Shown here one piece after another: positions 33,201-39,300 of a DNA stretch of 64,000 nt. The DNA is from Rhyacophila brunnea (Eukaryota > Arthropoda > Insecta > Trichoptera > Rhyacophilidae). The notes under the pieces are model-generated. The model did not search any database. It worked only from the letters and a program-made list of their open reading frames with translations, and had not been told where the DNA came from. Within the stretch, counting starts at the first letter, position 1; each line of letters starts with the position of its first letter. The DNA lies in contig JAGYXB010001862.1 of assembly GCA_022495005.1 (NCBI GenBank), positions 1,178,001 to 1,242,000 on the forward strand, given 5' to 3'. The position numbers and the translations under genes were made by a program.

Positions 33201-35182
33201 AGTTTATTGTAAATTTACTAAAAAAGATTAGCTATCATATTTTATAAATTTACACAAAAATATATTTAGTGTAACTTTTTTGTTTGTCCAATACCGATAT
33301 TTTCGGTTTACAATTAGAGACTTAATCCTATATGTGCTGCAGTTAAATCCTTACCGAGGCGATTTCTTTCATTCTATTTTACGTTTTTTAAGGGACTGAA
33401 AAAAAAACCTAATTGGAAGGAAAATGTAAAAGGGGGGTATTGAAAAAAAGAACATTTAAATTTTATGTTTCTGAAAAAATAACGTTTTATTAAAAAACAA
33501 CATTCAATTTAAATTTTTATTGAAATTTTTTTTATTTTTTATTAAAAAAATCATGTATATTAGTTTGTTGCATTTTTGCAATTAATGTAGGCACATCTGT
33601 CTGCTTCCAATCTTCAGCAATGTCCAAATTAACACTTAGCGATTCTCCGCAAATTGATCTGTAGACCACATTGTGCCTCTTCTTAAAACGATCTATCCAT
33701 CCATTTGAAAGAAAAGATGGCGACCAATGGACCAATCACCTTGTTATGCGCCGAACTTGGGCCAATCACAGCGTCACTCGCCGACCAATCACCGTGCGCC
33801 GTTCTAAAGACATGGAGTTTTCCCTCCAAACACCTTATGCCATTCGAATGTCACGACCCAATCATTGTCAAGTGCGAGTAACTCGCATATTTTGAATATT
33901 TCCGACGTTAATCGCGGGAAAGAAAAACGTAAATGCGGGTATTAAATATACTGAAATACATCGGGACTGAAAAAATTACACGCAATTGCCGGGAAAATGT
34001 GAATTCCGGGCACATAAAAACGAGGTTATACTGTAGTTCATCAATGAAAATAGTTGATATAAATCATTTGGAATAAGCTCATTACAGTATAAAAAATAGT
34101 GAATATTGGAATACAGTACTTAAATTTAGTAAATATCTTGAATATATTAGTATATCTATACTAAACATAATAATATTTTGACCCAAATAATCTCAAAAAA
34201 GCAGTTGCCTATTTTTTCATTGGATTAATACATTATCAGGCAATGAGTTCCATTAATTTAAAAATTACATTCTCCAATAACGTTACTTTACCGCCTTCTT
34301 CAACAATTCAAAAGATGGTTAATATCTATGTATAAATTAAGTTGCACAAATGTATTTTTTCAGATGAAACTTTGAATTTCAACTAACTCCATTTCCAAAT
34401 TTTCGAATCTGATCCAATTGAATGATTATCAGAGATGTTCATATTTCTTGCACTACAAGTCCATGTTTAATTTGTATTTTAAAAGATCCTATTCAACTTC
34501 TCTATACAAAATTAAAACTTTGCCCGCATGTCACACAAAAACGGTCTGCATGTCATAGGTTCGCCATCCCTGCTGTAAAACTCTTTTGAATCGTAGAAAT
34601 TGGGAAGGGTTGTAATGGGTAATTTTACTGTTTAATTCAATACGTAGTAAAAAAAATGACTTGTATGAAATGACATCCCTTTGTTTGTAGTTTGTGTCCA
34701 GTAGCCGTGGCTTCATATGTGATTTAAATAGGAACCTACACAGTTGAAATTTACAGACTCCATGTGAAATAAAAAAATCAGACAATAAATGTACATGCTG
34801 ACTAATGTTGGTAACGGTGGGGTGTTGGAAACATTTGAAAATTTATTATTTTAATACCCTTAACGCAGAAGTAACTAATTTTTGACATTTTCTTTTAACT
34901 TTCGATGTGGTGTGCGGGTCAGATTTTGAGGATGAGTTGACGGGAGGGACGGATAAGTGGTTGGTGCGGTCGCCCTCCCTGCCGCTGCACAGCTCGGCTC
35001 GAGGCCAGCCCAGCCCGTGGCCCACCCTCTTCCACCTGCGGGAGGACGTGCGTCTGCTCAGAGGGGAGATCAAGACGCTGCGTGCCCAGCTGGACGACGA
35101 GCGACAGGAGAGGACTCTGAGTGTGGCCGCACTGCAACCCAATAGCGCTATTCTGCGCAACGCCAAAGAAAGCAATTGCTGA
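3061..35182 (+). CDS. RtGEF: Rho guanine nucleotide exchange factor 7 / beta-PIX orthologue, spliced gene (overall span)
   Basis: PIX proteins load GTP onto Rac/Cdc42 and scaffold PAK and GIT at focal adhesions and synapses. Exons read: 3061-3244 (SH3), 5307-5469, 6106-6324 and 9575-9773 (DH), 10109-10330 (end of DH to start of PH), 17177-17392 (PH), then either 19248-21639 or 26442-26730, then 27859-28065 (PAK-related linker plus GIT-binding region), then 34923-35182 (coiled coil and stop). Exit phases are 1, 2, 2, 0, 0, 0, 1, 1 and each matches the next acceptor. The ATG at 3061 (AAAAGATGG context) directly begins the SH3 exon. An out-of-frame ATG at 3050 overlaps it and could dampen initiation. 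An amino-terminal CH domain, present in some PIX isoforms, is not seen. The long introns are full of transposons. The identification is strong; the exact isoform set is inferred. Confidence 0.93.
4377..4721 (+). repeat. Dispersed repeat, copy A
   Basis: About 345 bases matching 62485-62837 in opposite orientation. Shared blocks include CACGTCAATTTGTTTTGTGA, AACATGTCAATGAATATATT and CCATGCCTCA. Ends in the better copy read ACTTCAGTGAAAC and GTTGAAGT, a short imperfect inverted repeat, so a non-autonomous DNA element is likely. Confidence 0.72.
5307..5469 (+). CDS. RtGEF: PIX exon 2: SH3-DH linker and first DH helix
   Basis: Acceptor AAGCAG|AT, entered in phase 1 and left in phase 2 at GATCT|GTAAGT. 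It encodes a Ser/Pro-rich linker followed by IQAFRNVVLKDIIDSEKAHV, the first conserved region of a Dbl-homology domain, which contacts the GTPase switch regions. Confidence 0.9.
6106..6324 (+). CDS. RtGEF: PIX exon 3: DH domain, middle
   Basis: Acceptor TTTTAG|T at 6105/6106, entered in phase 2. Encodes VTRDEYKQLTGNILEVLQTH through SYCASHPRAVCILDKYK, with the QRVGGLFLQWAPKIK block typical of PIX DH domains. The donor is ACAA|GTAAGT, exit phase 2. Confidence 0.9.
6540..6680 (+). pseudogene. Short LINE 3'-end remnant
   Basis: A short frame contains DVIIFIKSQRLKWAGHV followed by HSIEGE. The R-L-x-W-x-G-H-V box is typical of the carboxyl end of RTE/jockey-type LINE proteins. Only this tail is visible, inside a PIX intron. 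Confidence 0.45.
8519..8921. mobile_element. hAT-type MITE with 8-bp TSD GGTACAAA
   Basis: The ends CAGTGTTGCCA and TGGCAACACTG are inverted repeats, flanked on both sides by the identical octamer GGTACAAA (8511-8518 and 8922-8929). No coding capacity. A related degenerate copy lies at 42875-43025. Confidence 0.88.
8638..8822. repeat. Three tandem copies of a roughly 62-bp unit inside the hAT MITE
   Basis: Each unit carries GTCGGCTCGTTTTT or GTCGGCTTGTTTTT, then AAATATTTCG and CGCGGGCCGCAG. Short spurious frames on both strands arise from this repeat. Confidence 0.82.
9575..9773 (+). CDS. RtGEF: PIX exon 4: DH domain, CR3 helix
   Basis: Acceptor GCTAG|A entered in phase 2 (codon AA|A, Lys). 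Encodes DELNAFMERCGAVCPGLLVL, then TTGLSKPFRRLHKYAAML, the conserved region 3 helix of DH domains, almost identical in vertebrate PIX. The donor is TTGCA|GTGAGT, exit phase 0. Confidence 0.92.
10109..10330 (+). CDS. RtGEF: PIX exon 5: end of DH and start of PH
   Basis: Acceptor CAACAG|TCA, phase 0 in and out (74 codons), donor GAG|GTAGTT. Encodes RRQKELELQVVTGAVRGW, corresponding to the RKRKELELQ segment of vertebrate PIX, then DRYLVLFPAELLILSVSRRM, the first strands of the PH domain. Confidence 0.92.
11661..12130 (-). pseudogene. Helitron PIF1-type helicase fragments
   Basis: Two minus-strand frames recall Helitron helicases. One has ALNRTMKDLRN, GGTMIPLSSNFRQTLPVIP and RSTAADEMNACLKS, corresponding to the GGxxxxLxGDFRQTLPVIP box. 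The next has NDPSAEDFSKQLLTIGN. They overlap at 11861-11876 and need a frameshift to join; the rest of the helicase is missing or unreadable. Confidence 0.82.
12077..13689. mobile_element. 1.6-kb inverted-repeat element nested in the Helitron
   Basis: Both ends carry CAATTGAAGATCTTGGCATA followed by AAAACA(T/G)CAAATGTC, inverted relative to each other. Near both ends and internally are repeats of a motif like AACAGCAAATGTC (about 12246, 12276, 13440, 13468 and, inverted, 13655). The centre is itself a long imperfect palindrome around 13095, with GTCCGCCT near 13062 facing AGGCGGAC near 13117 and further matching arms outside. No coding sequence and no clear target duplication were found. Confidence 0.65.
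13802..14278 (-). pseudogene. Helitron replicase/helicase fragments, region before the helicase
   Basis: Two minus-strand frames match the stretch that precedes the helicase in insect Helitron proteins. One has NDEITHYQVCRYVSCNEAIW, FSFPIHERHPTAVHLAVHL and ENGQRVYFNA. The other has DPFARTLLYSEMPRYYTWN, FQRRKQGS and YTVHPKNDECFYLRLLMVNV, ending RGPT. A stop and short gaps separate them. No complete Rep domain was seen upstream. Confidence 0.82.
17177..17392 (+). CDS. RtGEF: PIX exon 6: PH domain
   Basis: Acceptor TTTCAG|GGA, phase 0 in, donor CACAT|GTAAGT, phase 0 out (72 codons). Encodes GSLHLSGIQVSKLDDNETRK, NAFEISGPLIETIVAVCQSN and ADAQKWVSLLQQH, including the Trp of the carboxyl-terminal PH helix. 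The PH domain of PIX binds phosphoinositides and packs on the DH. A phase-0 exit allows either of the two alternative exons to follow. Confidence 0.92.
17718..19016 (+). mobile_element. mariner transposon, 1299 bp, TA-flanked
   Basis: TA at 17716-17717 and 19017-19018 flank inverted ends GGTACGAGGGTGGGTCAATA and, on the reverse strand of the right end, GGTACGAGGGTGGGTCAATA. The length is typical for a mariner. The transposase inside is frameshifted. Confidence 0.93.
17903..18838 (+). pseudogene. mariner transposase, frameshifted
   Basis: Three overlapping frames together show a mariner transposase: a paired-type helix-turn-helix (SLATIYNWLNEFKRGRTS, DEPRSGRP), WVQRLLTVDNKRNR, FRRFVTVDET with the first catalytic Asp, FHQDNARVHT with the second, and HPPYSPDLAPSDF with the third. 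The spacing looks like the D,D34D class. Shifts lie near 18380 and between 18650 and 18700, so no intact enzyme can be made from this copy. Confidence 0.88.
19248..21639 (+). CDS. RtGEF: PIX alternative giant exon 7a, about 797 codons
   Basis: Acceptor AAAGCAG|GAT, entered in phase 0 from the PH exon. The frame stays open for 2.5 kb. It begins DSVCSSGRGSLTFPKARNPR. A hydrophobic/basic module follows (YAALSKYFAKLVRLRIITRA, ILKQLLYIQSGTPP), then an acidic run (DSDSDSEGESESSASG), then a long Ser/Asn/Asp-rich region. A cysteine cluster (CVSCHYMN, NCACCNRSRC) and a basic carboxyl part (QAERRARSKSEDLAKKYLAK) come after that. Proposed donor: CTTCAG|GCAAGG, a GC-type donor, giving exit phase 1 and matching exon 27859. 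The exon may instead end a transcript: the frame runs to a stop at 21780-21782, with AATAAA at 22010. It matches no vertebrate PIX segment I know. Coding status is very likely; the donor is uncertain. Confidence 0.75.
22010..22015 (+). terminator. Candidate polyadenylation signal after the giant PIX exon
   Basis: AATAAA lies about 230 bases after the stop that ends the open frame of the giant exon. It could serve a short PIX isoform that reads through the GC donor. Confidence 0.35.
22900..25522 (-). mobile_element. piggyBac transposon, 2623 bp, TTAA-flanked
   Basis: TTAA at 22896-22899 and 25523-25526. The ends are CCTTTCAGCTGCCCGG on the left and, on the reverse strand, CCTTATAGCGGCCCG on the right. 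It sits inside the hAT element and carries a nearly intact transposase on the minus strand. Confidence 0.87.
23253..24911 (-). pseudogene. piggyBac transposase, catalytic domain intact, frameshift before the zinc finger
   Basis: Starts MDEHLMQHSDDDLIEVLVET at 24911 with an acidic amino end, then a complete DDE_Tnp_1_7 domain. The three catalytic aspartates are visible in NICIDESLLLFKGR, TLYIDNWYSSP and GAVDHGDMVIS. The open frame runs to 23217. However, after a run of seven T on the plus strand (23400-23406) the expected cysteine-rich domain (RRCYVCFNS, YLCKQCDIALCFEPCFEIFH) lies in another frame and ends at 23253. Loss of one base in the homopolymer explains this. The present product would be about 564 aa with a foreign tail in place of the zinc finger that recognises the element ends, so it is probably inactive or altered. 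A sequencing error in the homopolymer is an alternative. Confidence 0.87.
26212..26284 (+). tRNA. tRNA-Cys-like sequence, probably a pseudogene or SINE head
   Basis: It has a D-arm with the A box (TAGCTCAGCGGTAGAA), an anticodon-arm segment CCATTGCAGATCG with GCA in the loop position, and a T-arm with the B box (GGTTCGAGCCC). The acceptor stem pairs poorly, and a T-rich run that could stop RNA polymerase III follows. It sits in a PIX intron, 158 bases before exon 7b. Confidence 0.55.
26442..26730 (+). CDS. RtGEF: PIX alternative short exon 7b
   Basis: The tandem acceptor TTATCAG|CAG|ATG (NAGNAG) permits a start at 26442 or 26445, both in frame and entered in phase 0. The donor GTTTGAAG|GTACTG gives exit phase 1. 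Encodes MSTEIPVNNVGGGTATNHKR, a His/Gln-rich stretch (SQHHHHQPQSD) and ITAFEFAERFNMNSKFE. Its phases equal those of exon 19248-21639, and its length is 1 modulo 3, so only one of the two can be used per transcript. It corresponds to the variable Ser/Pro/His-rich linker that follows the PH domain in vertebrate PIX. Confidence 0.82.
27373..27547. mobile_element. 175-bp TA-flanked MITE
   Basis: CAGACCTACAAACTTATCTG at the left and, inverted, CAGGTAAGTTAGTAGGTCTG at the right are flanked by TA on both sides. Non-coding, Tc1/mariner type by its target. Confidence 0.75.
27859..28065 (+). CDS. RtGEF: PIX exon 8: proline-rich motif and GIT-binding region
   Basis: Acceptor ATGGCAG|GC entered in phase 1; donor AACTCCG|GTGAGT leaves in phase 1. 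WNVKNLRPAAPLRP matches the vertebrate PIX segment WSLSCLRPAPPLRP. EEDGLILRVIEAYCTSVRSR and NTVNS match the GIT-binding core (ILKVIEAYCTSAKTRQTLNS). This is the same point at which mammalian PIX switches between alternative carboxyl ends. A second open frame on the same strand across this exon is a shadow. Confidence 0.93.
29137..30487. mobile_element. 1.35-kb foldback element, near-perfect palindrome, TTAA-flanked
   Basis: Bases 29137 to about 29787 are repeated in inverted orientation at about 29820-30487, around a spacer of some 30 bases. The outer ends read GGGGGGACATGCTCG and, inverted, GGGGGACATGCTCCG, both abutting TTAA (29133-29136 and 30488-30491). The arms match over about 650 bases. 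One visible difference is an extra TGTCATTCCCCAGTGGTT in the left arm only. Non-coding. It lies in the PIX intron after exon 8, so the pre-mRNA could form a very long hairpin. Confidence 0.9.
30706..30794 (+). CDS. RtGEF: PIX candidate alternative terminal exon 9a
   Basis: A strong acceptor (TACTAAC branch-point consensus at 30678-30684, a pyrimidine run, then AATAG|TT) is entered in phase 1 from exon 8. It gives VPNIPLEVSESARRRHSKSR, then HGIFSWFLE and a stop at 30792-30794. An internal donor, CTGGAG|GTATCG at 30725/30726, would make a 20-base microexon leaving in phase 0, which could join the open frame that starts at 30898. Homology to known PIX tails is not evident; the splice logic is the support. 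Confidence 0.45.
30898..31497 (+). CDS. GC-rich coding-like frame, possible PIX alternative last exon
   Basis: After an acceptor-like CAGCCTAG, a 199-codon frame stays open to a TAG at 31495-31497 in unusually GC-rich DNA. The peptide includes SKRISESDVCYHLKPLNVKS, RRNRSALPADYVCAHR, NPSVAELSRCDSDSPLRRS, a glycine run and a basic end, VKQLRKTHHFD. From the ATG at 30961 it would be 178 residues. Composition and the lack of TE similarity suggest real coding sequence. It may be reached from the 20-base microexon 30706-30725 in phase 0, or be an unrelated single-exon gene. I recognise no domain. AATAAA at 32493 could end its transcript. Confidence 0.45.
   Translation, partial: RRGRFPRQTGIKRIELELFCSMRRFSMPSAADRGRLSCGNVPTHAHAHTANNANTNSHSKRISESDVCYHLKPLNVKSEGGRKVRRNRSALPADYVCAHRVPETKKLLTERKLNRSNPSVAELSRCDSDSPLRRSAPLLDVTPSRRASSPFLGGGGGGEGQRGGRGAVLLPLRAPSLPSASAWCCGSFVKQLRKTHHFD
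32493..32498 (+). terminator. Candidate polyadenylation signal
   Basis: AATAAA about 1 kb after the stop at 31497, in a long AT-rich stretch that looks like a 3' untranslated region of the alternative PIX end. Confidence 0.35.
33100..34572. mobile_element. hAT-type element, related to 22240-25654, enclosing a Tigger remnant
   Basis: CAGGGATGGCAAACTT at the left faces GGTTCGCCATCCCTG at the right. The ends match those of the hAT element at 22240-25654. The flanking octamers differ (CCGGGTAC and CTGTAAAA), so the copy is rearranged, or its ends come from different insertions. Near the right end, GACATGCGGGCAAAG-type sequence is shared with the other copy in outline. Confidence 0.6.
33532..34033 (-). 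pseudogene. Internally deleted Tigger/pogo derivative
   Basis: The right end on the reverse strand reads CAGTATAACCTCGTTTTTAT next to TA, a Tigger-type terminus. The minus-strand frame 33735-33532 has SNGWIDRFKKRHNVVYRSIC, GESLSVNLDIAEDWKQT (CENPB-type DNA-binding domain), then jumps directly to a short carboxyl end (TNIHDFFNKK). The catalytic domain is missing. The left terminus was not found. Confidence 0.65.
34923..35182 (+). CDS. RtGEF: PIX terminal exon 9b: coiled coil and stop
   Basis: Acceptor GCGGGTCAG|AT entered in phase 1 from exon 8 (Asp codon G|AT). Encodes DFEDELTGGTDKWLVRSPSL, then TLFHLREDVRLLRGEIKTLR and AQLDDERQERTL. This aligns with the vertebrate PIX coiled coil (VYALKDEVQELRQDNKKM), which drives trimerisation. 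The protein ends NAKESNC, so the carboxyl DETNL-type PDZ ligand of vertebrate beta-PIX is absent. AATAAA follows at 35210. Confidence 0.9.
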
Positions 35183-35209
35183 CTAATTTTGATATCTATC
35201 CGTTTCAAC

Positions 35210-35215
35210 AATAAA
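35210..35215 (+). terminator. RtGEF: Polyadenylation signal of PIX
   Basis: AATAAA 28 bases after the stop codon of the coiled-coil exon. Confidence 0.6.
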
Positions 35216-35219
35216 GAAT

Positions 35220-36214
35220 TTAGACCAATTTGCAATGCCACTAAATATCCTGTTCATGTTTTGAACTATTTTTTTAAACAATTTACATTATTATAAAACT
35301 TGTGTGCTTCTGTCACGATTGAATATATTGATTATTTTTTAGTATGTTACACGAGACTGATGATTTATAGTTATAAAAACGGCGACGTTAATTATTTTGT
35401 ATATTTCTTCTCTAATAGAAGGTTTTGATATAGTGATAGTAGACAATTTAATTATTTACAAGCTTACATTATTTTGCACGCCTTAAAAATGTGCTAGTGT
35501 ACAAAATCTTATTAGCTGAATGTCATATATTTTTTTTTTTATATGTAATTTATCCAAAAGAATACCTATTTTAAGTTACACTATAATATGAATTTATTCA
35601 TTACACTAACTTCCTAAAAGCAACTGAAGTAAACTTCTGAATAGATTTTGTTGATTTTAAATAATCATTTTAAATAAAATCATTTAACACAATGCTTATG
35701 AGCCCTTTTAATTAATTTTGTAATTAACGTGTTAATTTGCATTTGAAAAGTAATTAGCAAAAACACAATTTTGTGCGGCCCGTAAGCATTGGGTTAATAA
35801 AGAATAATATAAATTATTGATACCCAGTATGTAATCATATTTTTCCCGTTATATTGTGTATTAATTATTGTACCTAATCGAATAAATTAATGATTATTTT
35901 TTTTAGTACCTATAATTGTTGCAAATTTCAAAATTCAATAGGTACTTATTTTTTTTACATTGGACAGTTGAAAATTAAACTGCAATAAATTAGCCAATCC
36001 AATACATACCTATACTTATTCGTGAACACCCATTTCGAAAAGGTGTTAATATTATTATTATGATTTAAGCAGTCAAACCAAAAATATTAATTATATTATG
36101 CTGTAGGTTGTAGGTGTAGACTAATGAGTAAAGTGGTTGTAAAATCGATTTTGTATTTTATTTTTAACCGTTATAAATTACAAAAAATAGCATTTAGATC
36201 TAAACACTTAACAG
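35220..36214. other. Convergent intergenic spacer
   Basis: AT-rich, non-coding sequence between the 3' ends of PIX (plus) and the first methyltransferase gene (minus). No repeat structure was recognised. Confidence 0.6.
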
Positions 36215-36220
36215 TTTATT
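36215..36220 (-). terminator. Polyadenylation signal of the first methyltransferase
   Basis: TTTATT on the plus strand is AATAAA on the minus strand, about 140 bases after the stop at 36356. Confidence 0.55.
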
Positions 36221-36355
36221 GTGGAAAAAATTACAATGGTCCACGATTCTGTGAGGTATGTCAGGCAGGAATCGAAAAAAAAACACCAAATAAAACATAA
36301 CACTGATTAATATTTGTTTCTAATAAAAATGTGAATAATTTTACAACGAATTTTA

Positions 36356-39300
36356 TTAGTTTCTCGATTCCTTTTGCCATTTTTGAACAGCCGCTTTGAC
36401 AAGGGTTATCTGTTCTGCGTAAGTCCTGCAACAGCCACCGATGTATCGAACGCCGAGATTCAACCAATCATCCACAAATGTCTCCAACGGTGGAATATAT
36501 TCCTGTGCTTGCCAACTGCAATGAGAAAAGGACATAACTAAGTAACTAATAGAAACATTTGATAATAGTATTTTGTAGTTGATTTCAATAAGCTGTTTCT
36601 TGAATTAATTGTCATTGTCAATACAATAGAAACCTTCATAATTATTATTTAAATCATTATCAAATTGAATTTTTGTTCATGATCCAAAGTATACTATTTA
36701 AAAAAAAAGATATTTTTTTATGTTTATCAATGTTTTTAGTGTTTGAAGTCGAGCCAAAACATTCAAAATTATAATATATTATATGGTTGCTATGAAAATA
36801 ATGACATTTTATGCACCATGTCCGTGGGAAAAACTGCATTAACCGGATGGCTGCCCATGACGGCAATGAACTTTTCCGTGAACGAAACGCCGCTCATACA
36901 AACAGGATTTTACTAACGTAAATCAATTATTTTAAACATACAAAAAATATGTAACATGTTGAACACACGACAATTGACACAGAACAAATTGAAACAGAAT
37001 TCATTTTTACCACTTGAAACGTAAATTGATTTTATTTTTTATTTTTTCAATAAAATTCGCGGCATGCAAGGTACCCGCCATACATACACCTACCGGCAGT
37101 AAAAAGGATGATGGGAATAAAATTCTTAATATTTTCTTCATACACAGCAGTTATACGTTTGAATCCTGTTTATGTCACTAAATATGCTTTATAACTTATT
37201 AACTTTTTTCTACACCGATACGCCTCTGCCTGATTACCTCGCATAAAATTAGATCAAATGATTGTTTTTGACCCAATGAATATTAAAAATAATAAATCAA
37301 AAAATCTGGCAAAATTAGTCATTATCTTTTTCTTAGATTAGTAGTAACGCCAGTACACGCTTTATTCGAAATCACTAATGAAAACTAAATAAATGGCATA
37401 CATTTTGTAAATCGAATTAATGAGGTTTTCTTGTGTACCTACACCAAAGATGCATTACAAACAATATTTTAATATAGCAACTCTTAGAGGAACTCAAATT
37501 ATACGTCGATAGATGAACAAAGTAAAGTTTTACTATAGAGGAGGGTTTATCTCAATATGTTGTGTGTATCGATATTCTGGATTACAGCAAAAAATTTTAC
37601 TAACCCTTTGTCTTCATATTTTTCACCACTGTTAGGATAGACAACCAGTGGAATTATATCACCATTAGGATCCTTGTTGAGGCCGCTGAAGAGATTGTGG
37701 ACATAAGTTGGATTAATACAGTTCACCCCGACACCTAAAATTTGCTGAGGATTCATTTTGTAACAATGGATGGCGACTTCTTGAAAGTTTTCGCCGTGCA
37801 CCAAAGATTTGTCATCCTAGAATAAAATAAGAATAAACATAATTTTTCAGCAAACAGCACTAGATACATATTTCTAATATGTACCTACTACACTCCCTTA
37901 TGATTTTGAAATGAAAATATTAATTCTCAAATTTTTTTCACAGCTGTTACATAACTCAAAAATTGTAGAATTCAAAAAAATCCCGTTTCCTAACCATTAC
38001 ATAAATAGATTAAATACATTATTAGATTAAATAGTAATGCACATTGCCTACAACAATTATTTATATTGCCATGTGTACGGAAAGTCCTTTAACGATTTTT
38101 TGTGTTAGCGGTGTGAGTATCATAATAGTATTACATACATTTGCGTACAAACATTAATAATGAAATTATCTTAATACATAAATAATTCATTCATAATAAT
38201 AGATGGATACATATTTATGAATATGAAGTATTCATACCTTCTTAATTATTTTCAGTAAAGGTACATAGAATGCTTAATTAGACAAAATCACTTTTATTGA
38301 ATATATTAGAATAAAATAAAAGTACAAATGAATAAAAATAAATCGTTCACCTTACAGCTGAAAGAAAGCCAAGCTTTAATGTTTGGATATTCCTTTAAAA
38401 TGGATGCCAGTGCTTCGCCTTCTTTTAGACAGGGTATTGTTTCAAATGCAAATGTAGTTATGCCTGCATCAATCAATTCGGCAATACGTGGCTTGTGCCA
38501 TTCCACTAACTCCTGTAACAAAAATGAATATACTGTCAATACCTATTACTTATTTTGGTGTTCATCCATTTACTTAAAATCCTGGTGGTGTCTCACTAAA
38601 CAAGCCATTTCTTCATTGGACATAATTAAGAAAGATAATAATATTGTGTGTATCTATTGTGGCAGTATTTTTATCTTCCTTTGTTTAAAAGTAAAAATAT
38701 TAAATTAATATTATTCCAGTGCATACTTAGATGGCTACCTCTATATGTAAAAATATTACTGTGCCAAAGAAGATAATAATACGTTTGATAAAATATTGTT
38801 TTGATAAACCTCAGAAAAATATGTATTAGAAAAATTCTAAAAAAAATGTTGGAGTGAATGGGTGAGTTGGAGATGCGCATGAATCAGATGGATCGATAGC
38901 TAAGAGACGAAGCACTCGGAAAGTGAAAGACGTGAGTTCTAGTCCCACTCAGTCCAACTTTTTTTCTTATACCATATGTATATTTTATATTAAATAAAAA
39001 AATAATAATTTGATAAGATATTATTAATGTAACATATACATTTATGCCTGCAAACAAATTATACAATGGTTTGTAAGCTTTGGCCGCTGAAATCTAAATG
39101 CACGTGAACAATCATCCGTCTGAAACTCGTGTCCACACCTTGCTATCAAATTAAGTGTGAACAGTCCACATCGTATAAATTTACGCATTTTAATTGAGAC
39201 AACATTTTACAAGACCATGCATCGCTATTTCCGATGTTTTACATGTTTTCCATCCAATGCGTAATACAAAAAATGGTTGTTTACGAAGGATGTATGGGCG

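Noticed and set aside
34846..35241. Minus-strand 131-codon frame
   Set aside because: Antisense of the GC-rich PIX coiled-coil exon.
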